A DNA stretch of 64,000 nt from Paenibacillus glacialis (GCF_001637205.1 NZ_LVJH01000007.1:62001-126000), one strand, 5' to 3'. Shown: positions 1 through 10,647, counted from the stretch's first letter. Translations and numbers: made by a program. The notes: generated by a model from the sequence alone, not told the origin.

Positions 1-1
1 A

Positions 2-49
2 GGTAAAATGATTGGTGATTTGGATGAACTTAAAGAGAAACGTTCCTAG
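2..49 (+). CDS. 3' end of upstream gene, probably nusB (partial)
   Basis: The first bases carry an open frame ending in TAG at 47-49 (tail GKMIGDLDELKEKRS). NusB proteins usually end with a similar 'NGVLGK..' helix, and nusB precedes folD in related Bacilli. The identity rests on position plus 15 residues and is tentative. Confidence 0.4.
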   Translation, partial: GKMIGDLDELKEKRS

Positions 50-88
50 AATTCCTAATTATACTTAAACATAAGGGGAGAGAGTGTA

Positions 89-946
89 ATGACAGCAACG
101 ATTATTAATGGGAAACAGGTATCAGATGAAATCCGTGGTTCATTAGCTAATGAAGTAAAGGAACTTTCAAATAAAGGCGTTGTTCCAGGACTTGCTGTCG
201 TATTGGTGGGGGAAGACCCTGCCTCTCAAGTCTATGTCCGTAATAAAGAGAAAGCTTGTCATGACCTAGGCTATTATTCTGAAGTACACCGTCTATCGGA
301 GACGACTACGCAAGAAGAATTGCTGACATTAGTGGATAAGCTTAATCATCAGGACAATATCAATGGCATACTTGTACAACTACCACTTCCTGGGCATATT
401 GAAGAAAAGGCTGTTATTAATGCGATCTCGGTGGAAAAAGACGTGGATGGGTTTCACCCCATTAACGTAGGTAACTTGGTGATCGGTGATGATAGTCTCC
501 TTCCATGTACACCATCGGGTGTTATTGAACTGATAAAGCGTGCCGGCATTGAAATGTCAGGTAAGCATGCTGTCGTGATTGGAAGAAGTAATATCGTTGG
601 TAAGCCTGTATCGTTATTGCTTCAACGGGAGAATGCTACCGTTACGATGTGTCATTCACGTACAGCTAATATGGCTGAAATTGCGAGACAAGGCGATATT
701 CTAGTCGTAGCTATCGGAAGAGCTAACTTTATTGATGCAAGTTATGTGAAACCAGGAGCAGTTGTTATCGATGTTGGGATGAATAGACTTCCTAATGGTA
801 AACTTGCTGGTGATGTTGATTTTGAAAGTGTTAAAGAAGTGTCAGGACCTATTACACCCGTTCCTGGAGGCGTTGGTCCGATGACAATTACAATGCTTAT
901 GCAGAATACGTTGATTGCGGCTAAACGTCATCATAAATTGGCTTAA
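89..946 (+). CDS. folD: Bifunctional methylenetetrahydrofolate dehydrogenase/cyclohydrolase FolD
   Basis: Cytosolic one-carbon enzyme that interconverts 5,10-methylene-, methenyl- and 10-formyl-tetrahydrofolate with NADP. The 285 residues match the usual family length. Visible signatures are the catalytic Tyr49-x3-Lys53 (YVRNK), PLPGH near residue 95, the Rossmann segment GRSNIVGKP near 164-172, and the C-terminal [10 protein letters not shown] motif. A GGGGAGAGAG ribosome site precedes the ATG. It lies 11 bp before xseA and probably heads, or belongs to, the folD-xseA-xseB-ispA operon. Confidence 0.97.
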   Translation: MTATIINGKQVSDEIRGSLANEVKELSNKGVVPGLAVVLVGEDPASQVYVRNKEKACHDLGYYSEVHRLSETTTQEELLTLVDKLNHQDNINGILVQLPLPGHIEEKAVINAISVEKDVDGFHPINVGNLVIGDDSLLPCTPSGVIELIKRAGIEMSGKHAVVIGRSNIVGKPVSLLLQRENATVTMCHSRTANMAEIARQGDILVVAIGRANFIDASYVKPGAVVIDVGMNRLPNGKLAGDVDFESVKEVSGPITPVPGGVGPMTITMLMQNTLIAAKRHHKLA

Positions 947-957
947 AGGGGTTTGTT

Positions 958-2328
958 ATGGACCAGCAGAATGTATTATCCATTAAAGATCTGAACCGAT
1001 ACATCCGGATGAAGCTGGATTCGGATTCATTGTTGTCTGATGTATGGATTCGTGGGGAAATATCTAATTTCACTCACCATTCTAGCGGACATATGTATTT
1101 CACATTGAAAGATGAGAGTAGCCGTATACGTGCTATTATGTTTGGATCTCACAATCAAAAATTACCTTTCATACCGAAGGAAGGTTCGCGGGTGATCGCC
1201 AGAGGGAATGTTACTGTCTATGAACGAGATGGACAGTATCAATTCTACGCGACACATATGCAGCCTGATGGTATCGGAAGCTTATATCTTGCCTATGAAC
1301 AGCTAAAGAAGAAATTAGAGTCCGAAGGGTTATTTGCGTCTGAGCGAAAGCGTCTAATACCTGACTACCCAAAGACAATCGGCGTAATCACGTCTCCAAC
1401 AGGAGCAGCGGTAAGGGATATTATCATTACGCTGAAGCGGCGGTATCCCCAAGTAAACATCATCCTTTATCCTGTGCTTGTGCAAGGTAAAGGAGCTGCT
1501 CCATCTATCGTGAAAGCAATCGAGGCTTTGAATAGTATGGCAGAAGTCGATGTAATCATTGCGGGTAGAGGTGGCGGCTCGTTAGAGGAATTGTGGGCTT
1601 TTAATGAGGAAATGGTTGCTAGAGCTATTTTTCGATCCGTGATTCCAATCATTTCTGCAGTGGGACATGAAACGGATTTCACGATTGCCGATTTCGTTGC
1701 TGATCTCAGGGCGGCGACTCCTACGGCAGCAGCTGAACTTGCCGTACCCAATGTAGAAGAAATTAAGGCTACTCTGAATCTTAGAGAACGTCAGTTACGA
1801 CAGGCTTTGAATCAACGAGTACAACATGGTCGTGAGCGGCTAGCAGCGCTACAACGTTCACCTGTGTTGGTTCATCCTCGCAGAACTTTACTGCAACATA
1901 CGGAGCGGCTGGATAGGCTACAGCAAGGGCTTACACGATCGATTCGTTCTAGTGTAAAGCTTAATAAGGAAAGAAAATCCCGAATCCATCACAGCTTGTT
2001 ACGATTCAATCCGAAAGAGCAAGTGTCTTCCGCTAAAAAGAGTAGAGAAAAAAGTCAGCGTCAGCTTCAGCTGGCTATGTTATCTATTCTGAAAGGAAAT
2101 CAGACACAACTCGGTTCTGCGGTAAGACAACTGGATGCTCTTAGTCCATTGAAGGTCATGTCTAGGGGATATAGTCTTGTTTATGACGAACATGAGAAAC
2201 GTTTGATTAAATCGATAAGCGATGTACAGCTTGGAGATTTGGTGAAGATAAGAGTCAATGATGGTCAATTCGATTGTCAGGTATGGGCAATCAAGGAGGA
2301 TGAGCAAAGTCATGGCGAAGGTCACTGA
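958..2328 (+). CDS. xseA: Exodeoxyribonuclease VII large subunit
   Basis: Catalytic and coiled-coil subunit of ExoVII, which degrades single-stranded DNA from either end. An N-terminal OB-fold (WIRGEISNF near residue 30) is followed by the catalytic domain, with GVITSPTGAAVRDI, AGRGGGSLEELWAF and SAVGHETDFTIADF. A long charged helical region then leads to a C-terminal beta segment (LSPLKVMSRGYSLV). At 456 residues it has normal length. The end overlaps the start of xseB by 17 bp, consistent with translational coupling of the two subunits. Confidence 0.97.
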   Translation: MDQQNVLSIKDLNRYIRMKLDSDSLLSDVWIRGEISNFTHHSSGHMYFTLKDESSRIRAIMFGSHNQKLPFIPKEGSRVIARGNVTVYERDGQYQFYATHMQPDGIGSLYLAYEQLKKKLESEGLFASERKRLIPDYPKTIGVITSPTGAAVRDIIITLKRRYPQVNIILYPVLVQGKGAAPSIVKAIEALNSMAEVDVIIAGRGGGSLEELWAFNEEMVARAIFRSVIPIISAVGHETDFTIADFVADLRAATPTAAAELAVPNVEEIKATLNLRERQLRQALNQRVQHGRERLAALQRSPVLVHPRRTLLQHTERLDRLQQGLTRSIRSSVKLNKERKSRIHHSLLRFNPKEQVSSAKKSREKSQRQLQLAMLSILKGNQTQLGSAVRQLDALSPLKVMSRGYSLVYDEHEKRLIKSISDVQLGDLVKIRVNDGQFDCQVWAIKEDEQSHGEGH

Positions 2329-2572
2329 ACTTAATTTTGAACAAGCAATGAGCCAGCTAGAAGAAATTGTAGACGAGCTTGAGCATGGGGACGTTCCTTT
2401 GGAAAAAGCGATTGAGTTATTTCAAAAAGGGATGGGCTTATCTCAGTTATGCAGTCAGAAGCTGGAACAGGTTGAACGCAAAATAGAAATGATTGTGGAG
2501 GAAGATGGCGAGCTTCGGAAAAAGCCATTTGGTGCTTCACTTGATTCAGAAAGTGGTGAATCCATTGAGTAA
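2312..2572 (+). CDS. xseB: Exodeoxyribonuclease VII small subunit
   Basis: Small helical partner of XseA, 86 residues. Typical motifs are FEQAMSQLEEIVDELE and LEKAIELFQKGM. I chose the ATG at 2312 because the family normally starts just before this point. AAGGAGG at 2293-2299 lies 12 bases upstream, inside the xseA end. An in-frame ATG at 2300 has no spacer to that site and is less likely. The 3' end overlaps ispA. Confidence 0.93.
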   Translation: MAKVTELNFEQAMSQLEEIVDELEHGDVPLEKAIELFQKGMGLSQLCSQKLEQVERKIEMIVEEDGELRKKPFGASLDSESGESIE

Positions 2573-3470
2573 TCAACCTTCATTAAATGATTATATTGAA
2601 GATATATCGGATCTGATCACATCATCCTTGTTGGAGATATTCCCATCCAACTGGGATGTTCCTTCTAATCTAAAGGAATCGATGACCTATTCCCTACTTG
2701 CAGGAGGAAAACGCTTACGACCGTTGTTAGTTATTACAGCTTGTGAAGCTCTTGGGGGACGACGTGAAGTAGCGATAGAAGCAGCTTGTTCTGTTGAAAT
2801 GGTTCATACATATTCGCTTATCCATGATGATCTTCCAGCAATGGACGACGACGATTATCGTCGTGGGAAGCTTACAAATCATAAAGTGTATGGTGAAGCC
2901 ATGGCCATCCTTGCGGGAGATGGACTGCTTACGCATGCCTTTTTTAGTTTAGCTCAGATTGCACGTAAGCATGGTATTCCTTCAGATAGGGTTCTTGCTA
3001 TTGTTGAGGATTTGGCTGAAATGGCTGGACCTAGAGGCATGGTTGGTGGTCAGGTCGCGGACATGGAAGGGGAACAGGGCCTAACGAGCATATCCCAACT
3101 TGAGTATATACATACCCACAAGACGAGTGATCTGTTTATATTCTCTCTAATTGCAGGGGGACGAATTGCAGGGGCTGATGAAGCTAAGATTACAGCACTT
3201 CGTTCATTTGGTCACCACATTGGACTAGCCTTCCAGATTCAAGATGATATTCTTGATCTAATTGGTGACGAAGCTAAGCTTGGTAAAAAGACTCAGAGTG
3301 ATGTCAAACAAGATAAAGTGACTTATCCTTACTTTATTGGTCTTGATGAATCGAAGTTGGAAGTCGCAAGATTGACCCATGAAGCTAAGAGAGTAATTAT
3401 AGAGGCTGGTTTCCCTCATCCAGAACGTCTTCTGGAAATTGCAGATTATTTGGTCAATCGGGATCATTAA
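2556..3470 (+). CDS. ispA: Farnesyl diphosphate synthase (polyprenyl synthetase)
   Basis: Condenses DMAPP/GPP with IPP to make farnesyl diphosphate. The first aspartate-rich motif reads DDLPAMDDDDYRRG and the second DDILDLIGD; LAGGKRLRP supplies the usual Arg/Lys diphosphate-binding residues. The open frame extends further upstream inside xseB, but homology begins around the GTG codons at 2553 and 2556, so I place the start there, giving about 304 residues. It overlaps xseB by 17 bp and precedes dxs, grouping two isoprenoid genes. Confidence 0.92.
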   Translation: MNPLSNQPSLNDYIEDISDLITSSLLEIFPSNWDVPSNLKESMTYSLLAGGKRLRPLLVITACEALGGRREVAIEAACSVEMVHTYSLIHDDLPAMDDDDYRRGKLTNHKVYGEAMAILAGDGLLTHAFFSLAQIARKHGIPSDRVLAIVEDLAEMAGPRGMVGGQVADMEGEQGLTSISQLEYIHTHKTSDLFIFSLIAGGRIAGADEAKITALRSFGHHIGLAFQIQDDILDLIGDEAKLGKKTQSDVKQDKVTYPYFIGLDESKLEVARLTHEAKRVIIEAGFPHPERLLEIADYLVNRDH

Positions 3471-3481
3471 GACTGCTAATT

Positions 3482-3510
3482 TTATTAGTAAGGTTCATTT
3501 GTGATATAAT
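3482..3510 (+). promoter_or_regulatory. Candidate dxs promoter (extended -10)
   Basis: TATAAT at 3505-3510 is preceded by TG one base upstream (an extended -10). A weak -35-like TTATTA lies at 3482-3487 with a 17-bp spacer. It sits between the ispA stop and dxs, 64 bp before the dxs start, so dxs may be transcribed separately as well as by read-through. Confidence 0.5.
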
Positions 3511-3573
3511 GAGCGGAAAGATTTCCAATCTCAACATTAACAAATCCTATAGAAGAAAAGTGGGGAGATTTAA

Positions 3574-5481
3574 GTGAAGCTTCCACAATTGAAACATCCA
3601 GAACAATTGAAGTCACTTTCGGTTGACGAACTAACTGCCCTGGCGGCTGAAATCAGACAGTTTCTGATTGAGAAGTTGTCTGTTACAGGAGGGCATCTCG
3701 CATCGAATTTGGGCGTGGTGGAACTAACGCTTGCTCTTCATTACTGTTATAACAGCCCGAAAGATAAGTTTTTATTTGATGTAGGACATCAAGCATACGT
3801 CCATAAGATACTTACTGGTCGTATGGATCGATTCGATACATTACGTAAATATAATGGATTATGTGGGTTCGTGAAGAGGTCAGAAAGTGAACATGATGTC
3901 TGGGAAGCCGGTCATAGTAGTACATCTCTATCCGCTGCCATGGGTATGGCTCTTGCTAGAGATCTTAAAGGCGAAGACAACAAGGTTGTTGCGTTTATTG
4001 GAGATGGTGCATTAACAGGTGGTATGGCATTTGAGGCGCTAAATCATATTGGTCATGCACAGAAGAAATTAATGGTGGTCCTAAATGATAATGAGATGTC
4101 TATTGCACCCAATGTAGGCGCTATGCATAATTATTTAAGCAAGTTACGTTCAGATCGTCACTATTTACGAGCAAAAGACGAAGTTGAAGGCATGCTTAAG
4201 AAAATTCCAGCGATTGGTGGTAAATTAGCCAAGACGGTTGAGAAGTTAAAAGATAGCGTTAAATATATGGTTGTACCAGGTATTCTTTTTGAGGAACTAG
4301 GTTTTACGTATCTTGGTCCAGTTGACGGACATGACCTTCAGAAATTAATCGATACGTTTCAGCAAGCGGATAATGTAGATGGCCCTGTGTTTGTTCATGT
4401 TCTTACAACGAAGGGCAAAGGCTATACACCTGCGGAAGCGGATTCCTATAAATGGCATGGTATCACACCTTATAAGATTGAATCCGGTCAAGTTCTGAAA
4501 TCAGTAGGAAACCCAATGTATACGGATGTGTTCGCACAAACATTAATTGAACTTGGAGAACGTGATTCAAGAGTCGTGGCCGTAACACCAGCAATGCCTG
4601 GGGGTTCGGGACTATTTCCATTCAGTGAAAGATTTCCAGATCGCATGATTGACGTGGGGATTGCAGAGCAACATGCGGCAACCATGTGTGCGGCTTTGGC
4701 GATGGAGGGAATGAAACCTGTATTCGCAGTGTACTCTACATTTATGCAACGGTCTTATGATCAGATTGTGCATGACATTTGCCGACATAATGCCAATGTA
4801 ACGTTTGCTATTGATCGTGCCGGATTTGTTGGAGCAGATGGAGAGACACATCAAGGGGTATACGATATTGCTTTCATGCGTCATATTCCGAATATGGTTC
4901 TTATGATGCCTAAGGATGAGAATGAGCTTCGGCACATGATGTATACGGCACTAGAATATAATGATGGACCTATAGCTTATCGTTATCCACGTGTGAATGG
5001 ACTTGGTGTGCCTATGGATGAGACGCTTGTATCCATTCCAATTGGGAAATGGGTAACGGTTCGTGAGGGAGAAGGGTACGCTGTACTTGCCGTAGGCCCT
5101 ATGGTGCAAGTGGCTCTCGACGCCTCAGAACTACTTAAGCGAGAGGGAATTCAACTACAAGTTGTGAACGCTCGTTTTCTTAAGCCTGTGGATGAAGAAA
5201 TGTTACGCAGCCTTGCTAAATCAAGAACGAATATGATCATCTTGGAAGAAGCATGTGAGGCTGGAAGTCTCGGTGGTGCTGTTCTTGAATTTTACGCAAA
5301 TGAGCATATGTTTGATACGACCGTTTCAATTATGGGTGTTCCTGATCGATTTATTGAACACGGAAGTATCAAAGAGCAACGCGAAGAAACTAACTTAACG
5401 GCAAGTGCAGTATGTGAGGAGATACGTAAACTTATAGCTCTTCATCCTTATGAATATGGTAAAAGCAGCTTTCCGTCTTAA
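3574..5481 (+). CDS. dxs: 1-deoxy-D-xylulose-5-phosphate synthase
   Basis: Thiamine-diphosphate enzyme joining pyruvate and glyceraldehyde-3-phosphate, the first step of the MEP isoprenoid pathway. The N-terminal ThDP-binding region shows [15 protein letters not shown] followed by the NDN motif and metal ligands. The pyrimidine-binding domain has [12 protein letters not shown], and the C-terminal transketolase domain has [13 protein letters not shown]. Its 635 residues are normal. The start is GTG at 3574 with GGGGAGA at 3562-3568. Confidence 0.97.
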   Translation: MKLPQLKHPEQLKSLSVDELTALAAEIRQFLIEKLSVTGGHLASNLGVVELTLALHYCYNSPKDKFLFDVGHQAYVHKILTGRMDRFDTLRKYNGLCGFVKRSESEHDVWEAGHSSTSLSAAMGMALARDLKGEDNKVVAFIGDGALTGGMAFEALNHIGHAQKKLMVVLNDNEMSIAPNVGAMHNYLSKLRSDRHYLRAKDEVEGMLKKIPAIGGKLAKTVEKLKDSVKYMVVPGILFEELGFTYLGPVDGHDLQKLIDTFQQADNVDGPVFVHVLTTKGKGYTPAEADSYKWHGITPYKIESGQVLKSVGNPMYTDVFAQTLIELGERDSRVVAVTPAMPGGSGLFPFSERFPDRMIDVGIAEQHAATMCAALAMEGMKPVFAVYSTFMQRSYDQIVHDICRHNANVTFAIDRAGFVGADGETHQGVYDIAFMRHIPNMVLMMPKDENELRHMMYTALEYNDGPIAYRYPRVNGLGVPMDETLVSIPIGKWVTVREGEGYAVLAVGPMVQVALDASELLKREGIQLQVVNARFLKPVDEEMLRSLAKSRTNMIILEEACEAGSLGGAVLEFYANEHMFDTTVSIMGVPDRFIEHGSIKEQREETNLTASAVCEEIRKLIALHPYEYGKSSFPS

Positions 5482-5500
5482 GGCGTGAAGACAGAATCAG

Positions 5501-6355
5501 GTGAATGAATATATGGAAAAAGAACGTATAGATATTCTGCTTGTTGAGCAGGGATTATATGATAGCCGCGAAAAAGCAAAGGCAGCGATCATGGCTGGGC
5601 TAGTGTTTGCTGCTGAAGAGCGGATTGAGAAACCAGGAATGAAGATTCCAAGGGACGCTGCGATCAGGGTCAAAGGTGCTGTTCATCCTTACGTAAGCAG
5701 GGGTGGATTGAAGCTGAAGAAGGCAATCGACAGCTTTGGAATTGAACTCCAAGATGCTGTGATGCTTGATATTGGCTCTTCAACGGGTGGTTTTACCGAC
5801 TGTGCGTTAAAGTATGGTGCTAAGAACGTATATGCGATTGATGTGGGAACCAACCAATTAGATTGGTCTCTTCGCAGCGATGAGCGGGTATATGTTATGG
5901 AAAAGACAAATTTTCGATATATGACTCCAGAAGATTTAAAAGGACCTATTCCGAATTTTGCTAGCATTGACGTCTCATTTATTTCACTTCGAATTATATT
6001 GCCACCTCTAATGGCACTATTGAGCCAACCCTCGAGTATAGTAGCTTTAATAAAGCCACAGTTCGAAGCTGGTCGAGATAAGGTGGGTAAATCAGGTGTA
6101 ATTCGTGATACGGCAGTTCATAAGGACGTTCTAAAGACGGTTCTAACATTTGCAGAAGAGTTGGGCTATCGTCTGCAAGGGTTAACGTTCTCACCCATTA
6201 CGGGTGGTGAAGGTAATATTGAATTTCTAGCCCACTGGAAGCTGGATATGTCTGATCGTGAGGGAATTCTATTGGATACCGTAAGCATGAAGGATCTCAT
6301 AGACCGCGTTATTAACGAGGCGACACATACGTTTAAGGGGAACTCATCTAAGTAG
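5501..6355 (+). CDS. tlyA: TlyA/YqxC-family rRNA 2'-O-methyltransferase
   Basis: An S4 RNA-binding domain (RIDILLVEQGLYDSREKAKAAI, roughly residues 8-65) is fused to a FtsJ-like SAM methyltransferase domain with DIGSSTGGFTDCALKYG and IDVSFISLR. TlyA homologues 2'-O-methylate cytidines in 16S and 23S rRNA; older annotations say hemolysin A. The position between dxs and argR is the conserved yqxC slot. The start may be GTG 5501 or the in-frame ATG at 5513; neither has a strong ribosome site. Confidence 0.9.
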   Translation: MNEYMEKERIDILLVEQGLYDSREKAKAAIMAGLVFAAEERIEKPGMKIPRDAAIRVKGAVHPYVSRGGLKLKKAIDSFGIELQDAVMLDIGSSTGGFTDCALKYGAKNVYAIDVGTNQLDWSLRSDERVYVMEKTNFRYMTPEDLKGPIPNFASIDVSFISLRIILPPLMALLSQPSSIVALIKPQFEAGRDKVGKSGVIRDTAVHKDVLKTVLTFAEELGYRLQGLTFSPITGGEGNIEFLAHWKLDMSDREGILLDTVSMKDLIDRVINEATHTFKGNSSK

Positions 6356-6464
6356 ATGGGTTTCTTTGCTTGAAATGGGTATCGTCCTTGAAAAAGCATA
6401 GCCAATTTTACTTGAAAAAAGGTTTTTTTTAAGGGCTCACGAATACATCTATGAGGTGATTCGC

Positions 6465-6947
6465 ATGGGAGGACGAGCTGATCTGTTCATGATGGCTATA
6501 ATAGGAATTCTTATTATTATAGGCATTATTTCTTTATTGATGAGGTGGTATCAGAAGCCAATCATTGATCGCAGCCTGAATATACCCTTTAATGATTACA
6601 TCCCTGAACATCCAGCTGTGGATTTTTTGCAAAGTAAAGGATTTGAAGTGATGGGTGGGCGAATTAAGATCCCCCTTTATTTCGAAGTTGATCATGAGGA
6701 TTACTTTAGTAGGTTGTTTATTGATTATGTTGTGACCGATGAAGAAGGTGCGGTATATCTGGTTAAGACAGCCAAGAAACGTTTACCACTGGAATGGACA
6801 GGCAGCTCTCTAAGAGATCGTCTCTTACCTTACTTTCTCCTTTATCCAGACTGTGCGGGAGTACTATATATGGATTTAAATGAAAGAGAAATACGACATA
6901 TCTATTTCGAGTGGGATGAGGAAGAATGGAATGGATATGATAGTTAA
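6465..6947 (+). CDS. Conserved hypothetical, single N-terminal membrane anchor
   Basis: The 160-residue protein begins with one hydrophobic segment (MMAIIGILIIIGIISLLM) and then a soluble acidic domain rich in aromatic residues, without catalytic motifs I recognise. I prefer ATG 6465 because GAGGTGAT lies six bases upstream; GTG 6456 is inside that site. It sits between tlyA and argR. Function is unknown; a membrane-anchored, cytoplasm-facing domain is an inference. Confidence 0.75.
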   Translation: MGGRADLFMMAIIGILIIIGIISLLMRWYQKPIIDRSLNIPFNDYIPEHPAVDFLQSKGFEVMGGRIKIPLYFEVDHEDYFSRLFIDYVVTDEEGAVYLVKTAKKRLPLEWTGSSLRDRLLPYFLLYPDCAGVLYMDLNEREIRHIYFEWDEEEWNGYDS

Positions 6948-6972
6948 TTATTAGCACAAATAGGAGGCATTT

Positions 6973-7422
6973 ATGAAGGGACAGCGACATATTAGGATAC
7001 GTGATATTATTACGCATCGCGATATTGAAACTCAGGATGAACTGGTAGAAGCGTTAAGGGAGTCGGGGTTTCAGGTAACGCAAGCGACAGTATCACGAGA
7101 CATTAAAGAATTAGTTCTGATTAAAGTACCAACGGAGGATGGAAGATATAAATATTCACTTCCGACGGACCAACGTTATAACCCTGTTCAGAAATTAAAA
7201 AGAGCGCTTATAGATAATTTCGTGCATATAGATCACACTGGAAACCTCGTTGTCATGAAATGTTTACCAGGTACAGCCAATTCCGTTGCGGTCTTGTTGG
7301 ATAATATGGAATGGAATCAGATCATGGGTACCATCTGTGGAGATGATACGATTCTAATGATTTGTCGTTCTGAGGAAGATAGTGTGTACGTGATAAAGCA
7401 AACGTTAGGTTTTATTTCATAG
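6973..7422 (+). CDS. argR: Arginine repressor ArgR/AhrC
   Basis: Arginine-responsive regulator of arginine synthesis and catabolism, 149 residues. An N-terminal winged helix-turn-helix contains [11 protein letters not shown]. The C-terminal oligomerisation/arginine-binding domain contains [11 protein letters not shown] and [13 protein letters not shown], with the paired Asp that contacts arginine. TAGGAGGC lies just before the ATG. It is followed by recN as in Bacillus. Confidence 0.96.
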   Translation: MKGQRHIRIRDIITHRDIETQDELVEALRESGFQVTQATVSRDIKELVLIKVPTEDGRYKYSLPTDQRYNPVQKLKRALIDNFVHIDHTGNLVVMKCLPGTANSVAVLLDNMEWNQIMGTICGDDTILMICRSEEDSVYVIKQTLGFIS

Positions 7423-7477
7423 ATATATTAGGCATTCATGAGTAAGGCAGTAAAGAGCCGAAGGTGGGATTGTGTTC

Positions 7478-9202
7478 ATGCTGGTAACGTTGTCCATTCG
7501 AAATTTAGCTGTTATTGAAGCGATTGACGTACATTTTTATCCGGGATTTCATGTGATTACGGGGGAGACAGGTGCAGGTAAGTCTATTGTCATTGACGCG
7601 CTCGGTCTTTTGGCGGGGGGGAGAGGTTCTGCAGATCTCATCCGTTATGGCTGTAATAAAGCTGAAATTGAAGCACTGTTTGAGCTCCAAGAAGGGCATC
7701 CGGTGTGGGATACGCTTGTCAAGATTGGTATAGATGGTAATCATGAAGAGCATTTGGTTATTCGACGTGAAATTACGTCTCAAGGAAAGAGCACTTCTCG
7801 GATTAATGGACAACTTGTGAATCTTACGATGTTGCGTGAAGTAGGTGAACTACTTGTTAATATCCACGGTCAGCATGAGCATCAGAGCTTATTGCGGCCG
7901 GAGAGGCATTTGCATCTTCTGGATACATACGGTGAACATATAATTGGTCCTTTAAAGCTACGGTATCAGGAGAAATATTCGGCTTTTATTAAAGTTGAGA
8001 AAGAACTTCGAGAAATACAGAATTCTAGCCAAAAAGCATATCAGATGCTGGATTTATATCGATTTCAATTAGAAGAGATTGCAGCTGCACAATTAAAACC
8101 GGGTGAAGATGAATGGTTATCCAATGAAAGGGTCAAACTATCACATAGTGAAAAAATGATGGACTCTGTTACAGGAGCACATGAAATTCTTTATGGGCAC
8201 AATGGTATGGGTTCTATTAGTAGTGCGATCTCTCTTTTAAAAGATATCATTCATTATGATGAGTTAGGACTTAAGCCTTTACTTGACCAACTTCAGTCTG
8301 CCTATTTTCAATTTGAAGATGCTGCGTTTCAGTTAAGGGATTATCGTGAGAATATAGAATTTAATCCTGAACGGTTAGAGGAAATTGAACAACGTCTAGA
8401 TATGATAATTACTCTCCGTCGTAAATATGGCGACAGTGTAGAACAAATTCTGGATTATTATGAGAATATTAAGCAGGAAACGGATCTGCTGGAGAATAAA
8501 GATGAACGGCTGGAAAGCCTTCGCCAATTGCGTGATGGGATGCTTGAGGGTCTACTTCAAACGGCGTATGAATTAAGTCAGGCGAGAAGAAAGTGTGCTG
8601 AAGAGCTAGCTTCCCAAGTAGAGAGCGAACTAAAAGATCTACAAATGGAGCGGACCTCGCTTCAAGTTAGGCTTGATCTGCTTGAAGATCCACGTGGATA
8701 TGAAGTGGAAGGTCACAAGGTGCGATTGACGAAGCAGGGAATGGATAACGTCGAATTTATGATATCCCCAAATCCAGGAGAGCCTTTAAGACCTCTTGGT
8801 AAGATAGCTTCAGGTGGAGAGCTCTCGAGAATAATGCTTGCTATGAAGTCCATCTTTGCACGTCATGATCAGATTCCTGTTCTTATATTTGATGAAGTGG
8901 ATACGGGTGTTAGTGGGCGAGCGGCACAGTCGATTGCGGAGAAGCTCTTTAAGTTGTCTGAGACGTGTCAAGTGTTCTCCATTACTCACTTGCCTCAAGT
9001 CGCTTGTATGGCAGATCATCAATATTTGATTGAAAAGAATATCATGGATGGGCGAACGATGACGCAAGTAGAAAATTTGTCTGAACAAGGGCGAATTGAA
9101 GAATTAGCTAGGATGTTAGGTGGAGTCGAAATCACGGAAAAAACACGTCATCATGCCCAAGAGATGTTGAAGTTGGCGGAAGCGAGAAAAGCTGTCAGAT
9201 GA
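7478..9202 (+). CDS. recN: DNA repair protein RecN
   Basis: SMC-like ATPase recruited to double-strand breaks. Walker A is GETGAGKS near residue 34, two long coiled-coil arms fill the middle, and the ABC signature (ASGGELSRIMLA) is followed by Walker B (LIFDEVDTGVSG). At 574 residues it has normal length. I choose ATG 7478 over GTG 7472 because AAGGTGG at 7461-7467 is ten bases from the ATG and only four from the GTG. Confidence 0.96.
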   Translation: MLVTLSIRNLAVIEAIDVHFYPGFHVITGETGAGKSIVIDALGLLAGGRGSADLIRYGCNKAEIEALFELQEGHPVWDTLVKIGIDGNHEEHLVIRREITSQGKSTSRINGQLVNLTMLREVGELLVNIHGQHEHQSLLRPERHLHLLDTYGEHIIGPLKLRYQEKYSAFIKVEKELREIQNSSQKAYQMLDLYRFQLEEIAAAQLKPGEDEWLSNERVKLSHSEKMMDSVTGAHEILYGHNGMGSISSAISLLKDIIHYDELGLKPLLDQLQSAYFQFEDAAFQLRDYRENIEFNPERLEEIEQRLDMIITLRRKYGDSVEQILDYYENIKQETDLLENKDERLESLRQLRDGMLEGLLQTAYELSQARRKCAEELASQVESELKDLQMERTSLQVRLDLLEDPRGYEVEGHKVRLTKQGMDNVEFMISPNPGEPLRPLGKIASGGELSRIMLAMKSIFARHDQIPVLIFDEVDTGVSGRAAQSIAEKLFKLSETCQVFSITHLPQVACMADHQYLIEKNIMDGRTMTQVENLSEQGRIEELARMLGGVEITEKTRHHAQEMLKLAEARKAVR

Positions 9203-9315
9203 GGGGACGGAGTAATGATTGACAGTAATAAAAGCCTGAGGGCGGGGTTATCTTAAAGGTACGCAACGGCGACCACTTTCGTCAAGCGAAAGAAATCAGG
9301 GGAGTGTGACAGCCA

Positions 9316-10647
9316 TTGAACTCCAATCTCAGGAACAAATTATTAGGACTATTATCAGCCTTCTTGCTGTGTTTCCTATGTACAAGTGAAACGGTACACA
9401 GTTATGCAGCAATGCCCAATGATGTTAGGTTATTTTCAGGCGATTCCAAGTTTCAATTAGCCGTTCCGGTTAATGCACAGGCATTTGTGGACAGACCCGA
9501 TGTTCTTCAATTGAACGGATCGACTCGTCCTACATTACAAGTGTCCCCTAATCATCCTTTGCAGCTAAGCTCACAACAAAGTGGCAAAGCACGACTTACC
9601 TTGAAATTATTCGGAACCATTCCTATTAAAACGGTACGAATTCAGGTTGTTCCTGGATTGAAAGTGTTTCCTGGAGGACAAACGATCGGGGTTAAGGTAA
9701 AGTCAGCAGGAATTCTAGTCGTAGGACATCATTTAGTTAACGTTAGCAATGACAGTCGAGTTTCACCAGGTGAAAATGCAGGTATTCAGTTAGGTGATTT
9801 AATGACACATATGGATGGTGTCGCCCTAACCGATATAAGTAAAGTGGCTACGATGGTTGAAGAAGCTGGAGTAGGTAAGAGAAAGCTTGAAATTTCCTTT
9901 AAAAGAGGCGAGTTAACCTTATCAACGAAACTTACGCCTGCATATGACGAAGAAGACAAAGCATGGCGACTTGGTCTTTATATCCGCGATTCTGCTGCGG
10001 GTGTCGGAACTTTGACCTTCTATGCTCCAGATCAAGGCGTATATGGTGCTCTTGGACATGTGATCACGGACATGAATACGCAAACCCCTATCGTTGTAGG
10101 GAGTGGACAAATTGTTCAGTCAAACGTAACTTCAATTTCTAAAAGCCAAGATGGCGAACCAGGTGAAAAACGAGCTCATTTTCTTAAGGAAAGTAACATA
10201 CTTGGTAATATTGTAAGCAATACACACTTCGGAATTTTTGGGAAGATGACTCAAAATCCTGAGCATAGTTTATATAAGGAACCTATTCCGGTTGCATTTG
10301 CTGAAGAAGTAAAAGAAGGCCCTGCTGAAATATTGACGGTAGTGGAAGGACAGCAGATTGAACGATTTAAAGTGGAAATTGTACATGTTGCACGTCAGGA
10401 TGCTCCGGCTACGAAAGGTCTTGTATTAAAGATCACTGACCCGAGACTGATTAGTAAGACGGGCGGCATTGTTCAAGGAATGAGTGGAAGTCCGATTGTT
10501 CAGAATGGTAAACTCATTGGTGCGGTTACTCATGTATTTGTTAATGATCCGAAATCCGGTTACGGATGTTTCATTGAGTGGATGCTCCAAGATTCTGGTG
10601 TAATGCAGAAATCAGAAAATCAAATGAAAAACCTTAAGGCGAGTTAG
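9316..10647 (+). CDS. spoIVB: SpoIVB serine peptidase
   Basis: Sporulation signalling protease secreted from the forespore, which triggers pro-sigma-K processing. An N-terminal hydrophobic segment (LLGLLSAFLLCFLC) acts as signal or anchor. A PDZ domain spans about residues 130-200 (AGIQLGDLMTHMDG). The S55 peptidase domain carries the His in GALGHVITD and the Ser in GMSGSPIVQNG. The start is TTG 9316, with AGGGGAG at 9298-9304. The 113-bp gap before it probably holds a forespore promoter, but I could not assign boxes. Confidence 0.95.
   Translation: MNSNLRNKLLGLLSAFLLCFLCTSETVHSYAAMPNDVRLFSGDSKFQLAVPVNAQAFVDRPDVLQLNGSTRPTLQVSPNHPLQLSSQQSGKARLTLKLFGTIPIKTVRIQVVPGLKVFPGGQTIGVKVKSAGILVVGHHLVNVSNDSRVSPGENAGIQLGDLMTHMDGVALTDISKVATMVEEAGVGKRKLEISFKRGELTLSTKLTPAYDEEDKAWRLGLYIRDSAAGVGTLTFYAPDQGVYGALGHVITDMNTQTPIVVGSGQIVQSNVTSISKSQDGEPGEKRAHFLKESNILGNIVSNTHFGIFGKMTQNPEHSLYKEPIPVAFAEEVKEGPAEILTVVEGQQIERFKVEIVHVARQDAPATKGLVLKITDPRLISKTGGIVQGMSGSPIVQNGKLIGAVTHVFVNDPKSGYGCFIEWMLQDSGVMQKSENQMKNLKAS

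Noticed and set aside
1467..1751. Minus-strand open frame inside xseA
   Set aside because: Shadow of a strongly coding + strand gene; no ribosome site, low-complexity Ser/Ala content.
6411..6433. A/T palindrome CTTGAAAAAAGG..TTTTTTTTAAG after tlyA
   Set aside because: Purely A-T stem with no GC pairs; not convincing as a terminator.
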